64,000 nucleotides of DNA from CAZVWJ01 sp964631325 (lineage in GTDB: Bacteria > T1Sed10-126): assembly GCA_964631325.1 (NCBI GenBank), contig CAZVWJ010000008.1, positions 1-64,000 on the forward strand, written 5' to 3'. Below, piece after piece: positions 1-8,909 of this stretch. A program made the position numbers and the translations under genes. The notes beneath the pieces were generated by a model, which made no database searches, was not told where the DNA came from, and saw nothing but the letters and a program-made list of their open reading frames with translations. Positions within the stretch are counted from its first letter, which is position 1, and every line of letters begins with the position of its first letter.

Positions 1-55
1 TCCTTCGGGCGGATAATTCACGACAGTTACGCTGTCGCGAATTATCCGGGTTAGA
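1..55. repeat. Dispersed hairpin element, copy 1
   Basis: A stem-loop with arms GGATAATTC and GAATTATCC and inner arms CGACAG/CTGTCG sits directly behind the first minus-strand gene. A second copy with the same flanks (TCCTTCGG before, GGTTAG after) lies at 25483-25537. The conserved flank CTAACC, read on the minus strand, contains the TAA stop of the gene that ends at 51, so the element seems to have supplied or replaced the end of that gene. It could act as a transcript 3' end, but no clear T-tract follows. Confidence 0.7.
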
Positions 56-1247
56 AGTTAAATTTTTCATCATTTGCATACCAGTCAGCGATTTTTTCCC
101 AACCCCGGGCTACAAACGGAGCCTGCCGGGAACCAGATTCTGAACATTCATACTCGTTTTTATCGCCGTCCAGGACCAAAAAGGGAACCGGTTCCTTCAC
201 GTGGGTTCGCTCCTGGATGGGAGTATAATGATCGGGGCCAATTGCAAGGTTAAAAGATTCTTCCTGCCAGCGGTTCCAGAGCGGCCCTAAAATTTCTCGA
301 TCAAACTTTTCAATCATTTGCTTTTTTAATTCCGGCGCTCCGTCATGGCCGGCCTCATCGGGAGCCTCCAGATGCAGATAAACGAGCCGGTCTTGCGCCA
401 AAGACTCCAGGGCCGCCTTTGCTTTTCCGGCCATGTTTGTGTCAAAATCACCAGTGGCACCGGGTACTTCTACTTTATCCATACCTATTGCCAGTCCCAG
501 TCCCTTGATTAAATCAACACCTGCAATAACCCGGCCTTCCAGGTTATACCGTTCCTGGAGCCGGGGCAATTGTTTTAATTTTCCGCCGCCCCAGGGCCAG
601 ATCATATCCGCAGTCCGGTTCCCCGCCTCCTGCAATTTTTTGTTCAGATAATGTGATTTTAAAAAACCACGGCTTTCGATCATTAACTGTTTTAACCTAT
701 CCGCTCCTTCCCCCCGCGGCCAGAGTTCCCCAACCGGGCGGCCCATCTCATCGTGGGGGGGAACACAGTTCACTTCGCCAACCCCATTTAGAATTAATAT
801 CCCGCGATATCGAACACCCGGTGAAAATCGTATTTTCTCATTGCCCAGCTCAGATTGCAGATCCGTAAATATTTCAGCGGCAATATCAGTTTCTATGTTT
901 CCGGCTGAATAATCAACCAGGTTATCCGCTGCATCCACAGAAACGAGATTACAACGATAGGCTATCTCATCAGGTTTCAGTTCCAGACCAAGATTTAGCG
1001 CTTCCAGCGCCCCGCGTCCCAGGTAGTATTCCCGGGGATCATAACCCAGTAAAGCCATGTTAGCGATCCCGGAATCAGCGGGACTTTCATCAGGAATATT
1101 CTGTAATCTTAAGCTCCGACCCTCTTCACAAAATCGATCCAGATTGCGAGTATCAGCCGCCTCCCAGGGAGTCAAGCCGCCCAGCTTTTCCTGAGGCCAG
1201 TCAGCCATTCCATCAGGAACTACAAGCAGGGTTGGCGGACGACTCAT
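51..1247 (-). CDS. Phosphoglycerate-mutase-like proposed homoserine kinase (ApgM family)
   Basis: A 398-residue cofactor-independent phosphoglycerate mutase of the archaeal (ApgM) type within the alkaline phosphatase superfamily. Family signatures are visible: VVPDGMADWP at the N-terminus, the metal-site region DSGIANMALLGYDP, LGRGALEA, YLHLEAPDEAGHDG near residue 290 and GPDHYTPIQERTH near 340. Its ATG overlaps the stop of homoserine dehydrogenase in an ATGA. ApgM relatives next to homoserine dehydrogenase are the ones annotated as proposed homoserine kinases (phosphorylating homoserine before threonine synthase), so context favours threonine synthesis over glycolysis. No GHMP-type homoserine kinase is in the window. 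The biochemical role is inferred; the superfamily is secure. The stop codon lies inside the hairpin repeat at 1-55. Confidence 0.85.
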   Translation of the reverse strand: MSRPPTLLVVPDGMADWPQEKLGGLTPWEAADTRNLDRFCEEGRSLRLQNIPDESPADSGIANMALLGYDPREYYLGRGALEALNLGLELKPDEIAYRCNLVSVDAADNLVDYSAGNIETDIAAEIFTDLQSELGNEKIRFSPGVRYRGILILNGVGEVNCVPPHDEMGRPVGELWPRGEGADRLKQLMIESRGFLKSHYLNKKLQEAGNRTADMIWPWGGGKLKQLPRLQERYNLEGRVIAGVDLIKGLGLAIGMDKVEVPGATGDFDTNMAGKAKAALESLAQDRLVYLHLEAPDEAGHDGAPELKKQMIEKFDREILGPLWNRWQEESFNLAIGPDHYTPIQERTHVKEPVPFLVLDGDKNEYECSESGSRQAPFVARGWEKIADWYANDEKFNF

Positions 1248-2542
1248 TCGCGCTCAAAACCTTCCTCTATCCTTAAAATCTGGGGTTTACGACCAATAAC
1301 TTCAAGCTCGGTGATCGCTTTAACTGCCTCCCTGACCGAACCTTCCCGGGCCCGATGAGTAGTGAGGATAACCGGAACCAGTTCTCCGGCCGATCGCCCG
1401 TGCTGGATAACGGTTTCAATACTAATCTTATGTTCCCCGAGTATCCGGGTCACCTGGGCAAGCACTCCCGGTTTATCCAGGGCCATCAGGCGGAGATAAT
1501 ACCTGGTCGAAACTTCCGGAGCAGGAATTAGCGAGGCCCCCGGAGAAGAGTAATACCGGGCCCCACAAAAATCTCTCTCCTGGTCAGCCAGGGAAACAAT
1601 ATCGCCAATCACAGCTTCCGAGGTCGAGGGACCGCCGGCCCCCTTACCATAAAGCATAGAAGCCCCGGCTGGAGAGCTCTGAAGATAAATGGCATTGTAT
1701 TCCCGGTTAACCGCCGCGAGAGCGGAATCGGTGGGAATCATCGTGGGGTGGACCCGGATATCAATTCCGGTCTCTGACTTTTTAGCAATTCCCAGCAATT
1801 TTATACAGTAGCCAAGTCGCTCGGCATCCTCCATTATTTCCGGAGTAATTTCCTCAATCCCCTCCGTGTAAACCCGATCAATCGGGATATTACTGCCAAA
1901 AGCCAGCTCACCAATAATAGTCAACTTGTTCGCGCTGTCTTTCCCCTCGATATCATCAGCCGGGTCAGCTTCAGCATACCCTTTCTCCCGGGCTTCATCG
2001 AGAGCCGTATCGAAATCCATCCCGGTCCGGGCCATTCGCGAGAGAACATAATTGGTAGTGCCGTTTATAATTCCGTATATACACTCAAATTCAGCATCCA
2101 CCATAGCTTCCCGAATTGTCCGAATAATTGGTATACTACCGGCCACAGCGGCTTCAAATCGAATTCGGGCATCATTGGCCGTGGCAGTTTTAAATATTTC
2201 GCGACCATTTTTAGCCAGCAACTCTTTGTTGGCGGTAACCACGTCAATTCCCCTTTCAAGGGCCTGTTTTATCAGATCCCCGGCTGGCTGCAGACCGCCA
2301 ATCAATTCCACCAGCACATCAAGGTCAGCTTCTTCCAGCAACTTCCCGGCGTCAGAATATATTTCCTGTTTGGAAAAAAGATCTCGCTGGTCAGGGGTAA
2401 TTTCAGGTTCAGCCACAGCACATAGATCTACCTTGAGCCCGGACCGTTCAAAAAGCCGCTGACGTTGTTCAAGCAAGCGGTGGGCCACGTTAAAACCGAC
2501 CGTACCGAGGCCGGCAACTCCAACGTTAATCCGTTCTTTCAT
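1244..2542 (-). CDS. hom: Homoserine dehydrogenase
   Basis: 432 residues, the usual length for a monofunctional enzyme with a C-terminal ACT domain. It reduces aspartate semialdehyde to homoserine in the threonine/methionine pathway, in the cytoplasm. The nucleotide-binding loop VGVAGLGTVG opens the protein, VVTANKELLAKNG follows near residue 105, and the catalytic stretch GYAEADPADDIEGKDSANKL lies near 190-210. The ACT domain occupies about 350-430 (LMALDKPGVLAQVTRILGEH), which suggests feedback control by threonine as in the family. The stop overlaps the start of the downstream proposed homoserine kinase by 4 bp, so the two are translationally coupled. The PfkB gene lies 27 bp upstream and is probably cotranscribed. 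Confidence 0.95.
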   Translation of the reverse strand: MKERINVGVAGLGTVGFNVAHRLLEQRQRLFERSGLKVDLCAVAEPEITPDQRDLFSKQEIYSDAGKLLEEADLDVLVELIGGLQPAGDLIKQALERGIDVVTANKELLAKNGREIFKTATANDARIRFEAAVAGSIPIIRTIREAMVDAEFECIYGIINGTTNYVLSRMARTGMDFDTALDEAREKGYAEADPADDIEGKDSANKLTIIGELAFGSNIPIDRVYTEGIEEITPEIMEDAERLGYCIKLLGIAKKSETGIDIRVHPTMIPTDSALAAVNREYNAIYLQSSPAGASMLYGKGAGGPSTSEAVIGDIVSLADQERDFCGARYYSSPGASLIPAPEVSTRYYLRLMALDKPGVLAQVTRILGEHKISIETVIQHGRSAGELVPVILTTHRAREGSVREAVKAITELEVIGRKPQILRIEEGFERE

Positions 2543-2569
2543 TGACTAATACACATCCCAGGTTGATAT

Positions 2570-3481
2570 TTAAACGCCGTCAAAATGAGTGAGACGAACA
2601 AATCGACGATAGCGTTCATCAACATCCCAGTCTTCAAGTTCCAGCAAGCCCCGGACACCAAATTCCTGGACAGTAAAAGAGGCGATAATATTTCCATAGA
2701 CCAGGGCATTTTTTAACGCTTCAAAGCTATTGTCCTCCGCCTGGGCCAGATAGCCCATAAATCCACCGCCAAAGCTATCACCGGCCCCGGTGGGATCCTG
2801 GACAACGGCCACGGGAAAACCGGGTAAAATGAATTTCCAGCCACGCCCAACCATAAAAACACCGTGTTCTCCTTTTTTGACAATAACAATAGAGGGACCA
2901 CGTTTACGCAGCTCCTGGGCTGCAACGATCAAGTTAGACTCACCGGTCATCATCTGGGCTTCACTTTCATTAAGAAAGAAAATATCAATTTCACTGAGCA
3001 CCTTGTCCAATTTTTCCGGTTTGCTGTCAATCCAGAAATTCATAGTGTCACAGGCAACTATTTTTGTCTCTTCCATTTGCTCCAGGACAGAGAGCTGAAT
3101 CTCCGGATCTATATTTCCCAGAAAAACATAAGGGGAATTGCGATAATCTTCCGGCAGCACCGGGTCGAAATCAGCAAATACGTTAAGATCAGTAGATTCG
3201 GTCTGAGCTTCTAAATCAGTCTCGTAATAACCTTTCCATCGAAAGGTTTCACCTTCTTCTTTAATTTCCAGACCGGTCTGATCAATTCCGCGCCTGTCCA
3301 TGTTAGCCAACAACTCATCGTCAAAATCATTTCCTACCACACCGACTAAATTAACCGGTGTAAAATGGCTGGAAGCAAGGCTGAAGTAGGTAGCCGCTCC
3401 CCCGGGTTCTTCTTCTACTTCACCGTGGGGCGTTTTAATGGAATCAAAAGCAAGCGAGCCAACAACAAGTACCTCAGACAT
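2570..3481 (-). CDS. PfkB-family sugar/nucleoside kinase
   Basis: 303 residues of the ribokinase/PfkB fold. The N-terminus shows VVGSLAFDSI followed by EEPGGAATYFSLASSHF, the glycine-rich substrate-side motif. The C-terminal signature DPTGAGDSFGGGFMGYLA carries the GAGD anion hole and catalytic Asp. The substrate cannot be read from sequence: the family covers ribose, fructose, adenosine, tagatose-6-P and others. A good ribosome site (AGGAGATGA) precedes the ATG by about 9 nt. It heads the small operon with hom and the proposed homoserine kinase, with no obvious metabolic link. Confidence 0.85.
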   Translation of the reverse strand: MSEVLVVGSLAFDSIKTPHGEVEEEPGGAATYFSLASSHFTPVNLVGVVGNDFDDELLANMDRRGIDQTGLEIKEEGETFRWKGYYETDLEAQTESTDLNVFADFDPVLPEDYRNSPYVFLGNIDPEIQLSVLEQMEETKIVACDTMNFWIDSKPEKLDKVLSEIDIFFLNESEAQMMTGESNLIVAAQELRKRGPSIVIVKKGEHGVFMVGRGWKFILPGFPVAVVQDPTGAGDSFGGGFMGYLAQAEDNSFEALKNALVYGNIIASFTVQEFGVRGLLELEDWDVDERYRRFVRLTHFDGV

Positions 3482-3601
3482 AACAAGTCATCTCCTGTAA
3501 AATAAAATAAATTGACGGAAGTTTAGCCCGAATGTAGACGCGAAACCAGAACAGAGGAAAGAGCTTACAGCAGGAAACAGACAGTCCGCGTCAGCAACAG
3601 T

Positions 3602-4411
3602 TTACTGAGTAACAGTGCTTACCCAGTAACCCTTACCGATATCACCGTTATTTACCATTTCCTCGGCAAATTTCCGGGCCTGATCTTTAGTTGGAAATTC
3701 ACCGACGCGAACTCTGTACCAGGTTTCACCTTCTACCCTGGCTTTTGTGACAACGGCAGGATATCCCTTTTCTTCCAACTCATTGGCGTAATTTTGAGCA
3801 CTTTCCTTTTTCTTACTGGAACTGGCCTGAATTACATACACCACGCCAGTTTGTTCGGCATCGAGGTCTGTTTCTCCGGCTTCTGTCTGTTCAGCAGTCT
3901 TCGTTTCAGTTGCTTCGGTCGACGTTTCCTTCCCAGTTTCGGGAGTTGGCAAAACGTCTTCCGCGGTCTCTTTTTTTTCTGATTTTTCCGCCTTTCCTGC
4001 CTTAGATTCCGCAATTTCCGGGGGAGGGGTTTTCTTCTTGGATTTTTGAGCCGTTTCTTTTGATTCAGTTTTTGTTTCAGGCTCATCCTGTAGAAATCCG
4101 AGTTCCTTTTCCGAAATAGCTGCTTCATTCTTTTGTTCAGAGGATATTTTGTCAGTCAACTCTGGTTTATCCGGTTCACTACTTTCAAAATCAGTGTCGC
4201 CTTCAGTTAGTTTAGCTAGTTGTTTGGAGGAAAATTCACCTTTCTTACCGACCGCTACCTTTTTTCCTTCCTGGTAACCCCACCCATAACCAAAATAAAC
4301 TCCGATCCCAAAAAAAGCTACCAGACAGATTGCGACTCCAGTCAGTCCCCACCCCACGACGGTCGAACTCAAAGTCCATGCTTTACTCTCACGTTTACTA
4401 TACTTTGGCAT
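3602..4411 (-). CDS. SPOR-domain membrane protein
   Basis: A bitopic inner-membrane protein of about 269 residues. A short basic cytoplasmic tail is followed by one membrane segment (roughly residues 15-45, VVGWGLTGVAICLVAFFGIG), a long Lys/Glu/Thr-rich linker and a C-terminal SPOR domain (about the last 75 residues, starting YVIQASSSKKKESAQNYANEL). SPOR domains bind denuded septal peptidoglycan, so a role at the division site is likely. An in-frame GTG at 4420 overlaps the ribosome site; the ATG at 4411 has AAGGAG 8 nt upstream and is the better start. The GTG version would overlap the HDOD gene by 8 bp. It sits just downstream of coaE and HDOD in the same direction. Confidence 0.85.
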   Translation of the reverse strand: MPKYSKRESKAWTLSSTVVGWGLTGVAICLVAFFGIGVYFGYGWGYQEGKKVAVGKKGEFSSKQLAKLTEGDTDFESSEPDKPELTDKISSEQKNEAAISEKELGFLQDEPETKTESKETAQKSKKKTPPPEIAESKAGKAEKSEKKETAEDVLPTPETGKETSTEATETKTAEQTEAGETDLDAEQTGVVYVIQASSSKKKESAQNYANELEEKGYPAVVTKARVEGETWYRVRVGEFPTKDQARKFAEEMVNNGDIGKGYWVSTVTQ

Positions 4412-4412
4412 A

Positions 4413-5300
4413 TTAGCCACTCCTTTCTTGATCTGATGCTAATTTAATAAACTCATCCGCTTTATCAACATTCTGTTCAAGTTTTGTCAATAACATTTCT
4501 ATGTCCTCATTAGTTAACTCCAACTCCGTCCAGATTTCCTCGTGATAATTTAGGGTAAGGTCATCCCCGGTCCAGCCAATATTCTTAGTCCGAGTTAAGA
4601 CATCCCCGACGTGGACAAACAGGGGTAATTTCCTGAGTTCTTCCGGAGCCTTCATAGGCTGGCGGTAATACTTAATCCCCATCACTATATTTTCCGGTAA
4701 ATTCCACTGTTCAGCAAGCCAGGCACCAATACTTGGATGATCCACACCAATAATTTCAAGTTCGGCTTCCTGCATTGAAACTTCATTTTCTTCCATGTTA
4801 TCCAGAATTTTGGCCAGTTGTTCCTGAAAAGAAAGATCGAGGAGCATTTTTCCGATATTATGCAGGATTCCGGAGACCATCACCTCTTCCGGATTAGGGT
4901 AACGGTCCCAACTGGCGACTAACTCAGCCGCTATGCCGGTAGCAATTGAATGTTTCCAGACACCAACCCGGTCGAAACGTTTTAACCCTTCACCGCTAAA
5001 AACATCAAGGACCGAAGCACTGAGAGCCAGACTTTTAATTGCATCAAAGCCAAGAATAACCACGGCTTCAGTAACCGTGGAAATTTCGCGGGAGAAACCG
5101 TAAAAAGCACTATTTACCAGTTTAAGAACTTTTGCAGTGAGGGAAGGGTCCTGAGTGATAACCGCGTTTAAATCCCTGGCTGAAGTATCAGATTCCTCCA
5201 CTAAGGTGACCAGCCGGGTCACTACAGTTGGTAGCGTAGGAAGTTCATCAACCTGGCTGACCAGTTGCTTAAGATTTTCTTCCGTATCCATCGTATACAC
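4413..5300 (-). CDS. HDOD-domain signalling protein
   Basis: 295 residues almost entirely covered by an HDOD domain (residues about 15-210), recognised from ELPTLPTVVTRLVTLVEE, DPSLTAKVLKLVNSAFYG, TVTEAVVILGFDAIKSLAL and SGILHNIGKMLLDLSF. HDOD is a degenerate HD-superfamily domain found in regulators of motility, stress and cyclic dinucleotide responses, usually without phosphodiesterase activity; here LHNIGK replaces a canonical HD pair (HN rather than HD). The start is GTG at 5300 or ATG at 5291; neither has a strong ribosome site. It lies 6 bp behind coaE, so it is probably cotranscribed. The target is unknown. Confidence 0.85.
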   Translation of the reverse strand: MYTMDTEENLKQLVSQVDELPTLPTVVTRLVTLVEESDTSARDLNAVITQDPSLTAKVLKLVNSAFYGFSREISTVTEAVVILGFDAIKSLALSASVLDVFSGEGLKRFDRVGVWKHSIATGIAAELVASWDRYPNPEEVMVSGILHNIGKMLLDLSFQEQLAKILDNMEENEVSMQEAELEIIGVDHPSIGAWLAEQWNLPENIVMGIKYYRQPMKAPEELRKLPLFVHVGDVLTRTKNIGWTGDDLTLNYHEEIWTELELTNEDIEMLLTKLEQNVDKADEFIKLASDQERSG

Positions 5301-5306
5301 CAGTAT

Positions 5307-5921
5307 TTAGTTCTTTTTTTCTTCCAACAAACCTAAATCTTGAACTTCCAGGGCAACCTCCCGGGCTTTACGGCGCAAATGCTTAATTGAGCCCCGGTTG
5401 TCTATAACCTGATCCGCCCGTTTTTTCTTTTTTTCTTTCGACAACTGCATATCACGCCGCCGGCGTACCTCTTCTTTATCAAAAGCAGCCGGATCCACGC
5501 GCTCTTCAACAATTTCATTTGGAGCAGTTATACAGATAACCCAGTGACATAAATCCTCTATATTTGCTTCAAACAACAGGGGAGCATCAATCACATAGAA
5601 ACTTTTCTTAGGGCTGCTCACTTTTCGTTTGATGTAATCGTGAACAAGTGGGTGAATTATATTTTCCAGACGCCGCAACTTATCAACATCAGAAAATACT
5701 TCTTCAGCCATTATCCGTGGATTTATATACCCCTCTTCATCGGTAATATAAGTTCCAAACTCCTCAATTACCGGTTCATATCCGGCGTGCCCCGGTTGCA
5801 TCAAATCACGTGCTATCACATCTGCATCCAGATGTTCGCCGCCTTCCTCCGCCAAAAATTTACTAAAGGTACTTTTACCAACTCCAATGGTTCCGGTTAC
5901 TCCAACTACAGGGGTGGCCAC
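5307..5921 (-). CDS. coaE: Dephospho-CoA kinase
   Basis: Catalyses the last step of coenzyme A synthesis, phosphorylation of the ribose 3'-OH of dephospho-CoA. The P-loop GTIGVGKST lies near residue 10, followed by HLDADVIARDLM (substrate-binding Asp), NPRIMAEEVFSD, IIHPLVHDYI and VIDAPLLFEA, all typical of the family. The open frame extends to 5987, but those extra residues are not family-like. The GTG at 5921 has AGGAGA upstream at normal distance and gives 204 residues, the usual size. It stands between polA and the HDOD gene on the same strand. Confidence 0.9.
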   Translation of the reverse strand: MATPVVGVTGTIGVGKSTFSKFLAEEGGEHLDADVIARDLMQPGHAGYEPVIEEFGTYITDEEGYINPRIMAEEVFSDVDKLRRLENIIHPLVHDYIKRKVSSPKKSFYVIDAPLLFEANIEDLCHWVICITAPNEIVEERVDPAAFDKEEVRRRRDMQLSKEKKKKRADQVIDNRGSIKHLRRKAREVALEVQDLGLLEEKKN

Positions 5922-6034
5922 AAATATCACTTCTCCTGTATCCTGGCTTTTATCATGATCAGTCAGGAGTAGTACACACGTTAACAAAGTATTATAACTA
6001 AACCGTTTGAAGCTCGAAAGTTTTTCTGCCCGGG

Positions 6035-6056
6035 TTTGTCCCCGGAGAAGGACAAA
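6035..6056. other. Hairpin between polA and coaE
   Basis: TTTGTCC and GGACAAA form a perfect 7-bp stem with an 8-nt loop. Read on the coding (minus) strand no T-run follows the stem, so this is not a standard intrinsic terminator for polA; it could stabilise or process the transcript. Confidence 0.35.
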
Positions 6057-6072
6057 AATTTGGGGAAAGAGA

Positions 6073-8718
6073 CTACTTACTTACTTCGGCCCAGTTATTT
6101 CCTTGTTTTGCGGAAACTACCAGGGGAACGTCTAATTCAAGGGCTCCACACATTACCTTTCGTACTTCTGATTCCAGCTCACTGACCTGATTTTGAGACA
6201 CTTCCAGGAGTAATTCATCGTGAATTTGCAGGAGCAAATTACAGTTATAATTTTTCAGGGTCACGGGGATTTCAACCATTGCTTTTTTTATGAGGTCTGA
6301 GGCTGTACCCTGGATAGGGGCATTTACAGCCATCCGACGGGCAAATTGTCGCTGAAAATAATCATCACTGTTGATCCCGGGAATATATCTGCGGCGCCCC
6401 AGTAAAGTACTTACAAAACCATCCTTTTCTGCCTGGTGAACGGTATTGTCAATATATTCTTTCACCTTTGAATAACGGTTGAAATACCGATTGATATATT
6501 CTTCGGCTTCCGCCTGGCTCACGTCCAGGTCCCGGGCAAGACCAAATTCACTCAAGCCGTAAGCAATCCCGTAATTAACCACCTTGGCAACTCGACGATC
6601 ACTCTCCTCAATGTTTTCCGGCTGCTTGCCGGTCAATTCCATCGCAGTCATCGTGTGAATGTCCTGTTCTTCTTGAAAAGCCCGGAGCAAATTTGAATCA
6701 TTGGAAAAATGAGCTAAAATCCTTAATTCAATCTGGGAATAATCCGCCGCCAGGAACACAAATTCCTCCCGGGAAGGAACAAAAGCTTCCCGAACCCGGC
6801 GTCCAAATTCTTCGCGAACCGGGATATTCTGCAGGTTAGGCCGGCTACTGGAAAGTCGCCCGGTAGCGGCAACAGTCTGGTTAAATTCCGTGTGTAATTT
6901 ATCTGTCCGGGGATTAACCGCTTCCACCAGTGGAGAAAGATACGTGGAATCAACTTTTTGATATCGCCGATATTCCAGAATAATTTCCGGCAGGGGATGT
7001 TTGTCGGCCAATTGCTCCAGACTGTCTGCATCCGTGCTTGGTTTACCACTATCAGTGTGTCCCCGGACGGGTAGCTCCAATTTTTCAAACAGAATTTCCC
7101 GCAACTGCTTGGGACTATTCAAATTAAACTCTTCGCCCGCTTTTTGGTGGGCCTTATTTCTCAGCGATTCCAACTTGGTTTCCAGTTCCCCGGAAAAATT
7201 TTCCAACTCAAATTTATCAATCCGGATCCCGTTGTATTCCATTCGAGCCAGAATCCAAGTCAAAGGTTGCTCTAAATCGATCAATATCTCTGTTTGATTT
7301 TCTTCCTCCAGACGATCCGGAAGCCGGGCAGCGAGCCGGGGAATGAGACTGGCTATTCTTGCGTGCCATTCATACTTTTCCTGCCGGGACCAACTTTTGT
7401 CAAAATCTTCCAGGTTTTGTTCTGTCTCCCGCCGAATTATTTCAGAAGGATTGTGATCAGAATCAGGAGCCAGCAAATAAGAGGCAAGTTGGAGATCAAA
7501 AGCCTCAGTCAGCAATTCGGGAACTAATTTCAGCCTCAGGGCCCAGAGATACAATAATTTCAGGTTAAAAGTATAAAACTTCTGATTAGATAGCTGCCGG
7601 AAAAGTTTTTTAAATATCTTCTTTTCTTCACTCCCTGAACTGAATTCAGTTATAAAAATTTCCTCGTCAGAATTCGACAAATAGAACAAAAATGCTTCTT
7701 CTGCCGCCATTGTTTTTGTTTCCGGATTCACGGGAGTAAATAATAAATAACCAGGTTCCGAATCTTTGTTTACCCTGCTCACTAATTCAACCGGAGTAAT
7801 CGGCTGCCAGCTAATCTCCCACTGCCCGGTTTCAGGTTCAAGCCCGGTAATTTCAGATATATTTTCCAGAATGGAACGAAAATCAAGTTCACGACAAAAA
7901 TCAAATAAACCGGCAAAATCCTGCACTTCAAACTCACAATCACTCAAGTCCAGCTCAACCGGGGCATCCAAACGGAGTTGAACTAATTGCCGGCTTTCAT
8001 CGAGTTGGTCACGATTTTCCTCAATTTTTTCTCGTAGATGACCAGAAATATCATCAAGGTGAACCAGAATATTATCGACGGTCCCAAACTCTTCCAGAAG
8101 CCGGGTGGCGTAAGTTGAGCCAATTCCTTTCACGCCCGGGATATTATCAATTTTGTCGCCAACCAGAGAAAGATAATCCTGAATTTGACCGGGAGGAACT
8201 CCCAGCTCAGTTTCGACTTCTTCCGGAGCCAGCAAACTGGTCTCAGTCAATCCCCGGGTCTGCTTTAAAACCTTAATATTCTCCGATACCAGTTGAAAGA
8301 GGTCTTTGTCATTGCTAACAATAATTACTTCTGTTTCTGTTTTAACAGCCCATTTTTCCGCCATTGCTGCCAGCAAATCATCACTTTCAAATCCCGGTTC
8401 CAACACTACCGGAATCTTCAGTTCTTCAAACATTTTTTTGATCCGGGAAATCTGAACCCGTAAATCCTCGGGCATTTCAGGTCGATCCGCTTTGTAATCT
8501 TCAAAAAATTCGTGCCGGAATGTGGGCTCTTTAGAATCCAGTGCACAGGCCAGATAATCCGGTTGGTAATCTTCAGCTAACTTTAACAAAAACCGCAACA
8601 GACCAAATATAGCCCCTGTAGGACGCCCCCGTGAATCCCTCAGCCCCGCCTGTTTCATTGCATGATAAGAACGATAAATTAAATAATGTCCATCAAGTAA
8701 AAATATTTTCTTCTTCAT
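6073..8718 (-). CDS. polA: DNA polymerase I
   Basis: 881 residues with the standard order: 5'-3' exonuclease (about 1-290, starting FLLDGHYLIYRSYHAM), a middle 3'-5' exonuclease-like domain (about 300-480) and the polymerase domain. Polymerase motif A is AADYSQIELRILAH, motif B RRVAKVVNYGIAYG and motif C LLQIHDELLLEV; IQGTASDLIKKA is also present. The middle domain lacks the Asp-x-Glu metal motif (LLFTPV stands in the expected place), so proofreading is probably lost, as in Taq and Bst enzymes. In motif B the residue equivalent to E. coli Phe762/Taq Phe667 is Tyr716 (codon 6571-6573). The ATG has AAAGGAAA upstream. Function: lagging-strand maturation and repair. Confidence 0.97.
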   Translation of the reverse strand: MKKKIFLLDGHYLIYRSYHAMKQAGLRDSRGRPTGAIFGLLRFLLKLAEDYQPDYLACALDSKEPTFRHEFFEDYKADRPEMPEDLRVQISRIKKMFEELKIPVVLEPGFESDDLLAAMAEKWAVKTETEVIIVSNDKDLFQLVSENIKVLKQTRGLTETSLLAPEEVETELGVPPGQIQDYLSLVGDKIDNIPGVKGIGSTYATRLLEEFGTVDNILVHLDDISGHLREKIEENRDQLDESRQLVQLRLDAPVELDLSDCEFEVQDFAGLFDFCRELDFRSILENISEITGLEPETGQWEISWQPITPVELVSRVNKDSEPGYLLFTPVNPETKTMAAEEAFLFYLSNSDEEIFITEFSSGSEEKKIFKKLFRQLSNQKFYTFNLKLLYLWALRLKLVPELLTEAFDLQLASYLLAPDSDHNPSEIIRRETEQNLEDFDKSWSRQEKYEWHARIASLIPRLAARLPDRLEEENQTEILIDLEQPLTWILARMEYNGIRIDKFELENFSGELETKLESLRNKAHQKAGEEFNLNSPKQLREILFEKLELPVRGHTDSGKPSTDADSLEQLADKHPLPEIILEYRRYQKVDSTYLSPLVEAVNPRTDKLHTEFNQTVAATGRLSSSRPNLQNIPVREEFGRRVREAFVPSREEFVFLAADYSQIELRILAHFSNDSNLLRAFQEEQDIHTMTAMELTGKQPENIEESDRRVAKVVNYGIAYGLSEFGLARDLDVSQAEAEEYINRYFNRYSKVKEYIDNTVHQAEKDGFVSTLLGRRRYIPGINSDDYFQRQFARRMAVNAPIQGTASDLIKKAMVEIPVTLKNYNCNLLLQIHDELLLEVSQNQVSELESEVRKVMCGALELDVPLVVSAKQGNNWAEVSK

Positions 8719-8844
8719 TTAAATTTTCCTTTCTTCCGTCAGATTGAATTTATAAGTATGAGAGATCAATCGCGGTCTTAAACCGGTCACAGATACCAGT
8801 TACCATCTCCCCGGCCGTAGCAAGTGACTCCATTCTGAAAAGTC

Positions 8845-8909
8845 TTCTCTCCCCCGGTGGGAGAGAATTAAAGAGGGGAAGGAAATTTTAGACCCCTTCG
8901 GATGGGGTT
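8845..8909 (-). terminator. Two hairpins downstream of rsmD
   Basis: 8845-8867 is a 9-bp perfect stem (TTCTCTCCC / GGGAGAGAA, loop CCGGT) related to the dispersed CTCTCCC-type hairpins elsewhere in the window. 8892-8908 is a CCCC/GGGG hairpin directly after the rsmD stop, followed on the minus strand by TCTAAAATTT, a weak U-rich tail. Together they are the likely 3' end of the rsmD transcript and separate it from polA. Confidence 0.45.
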
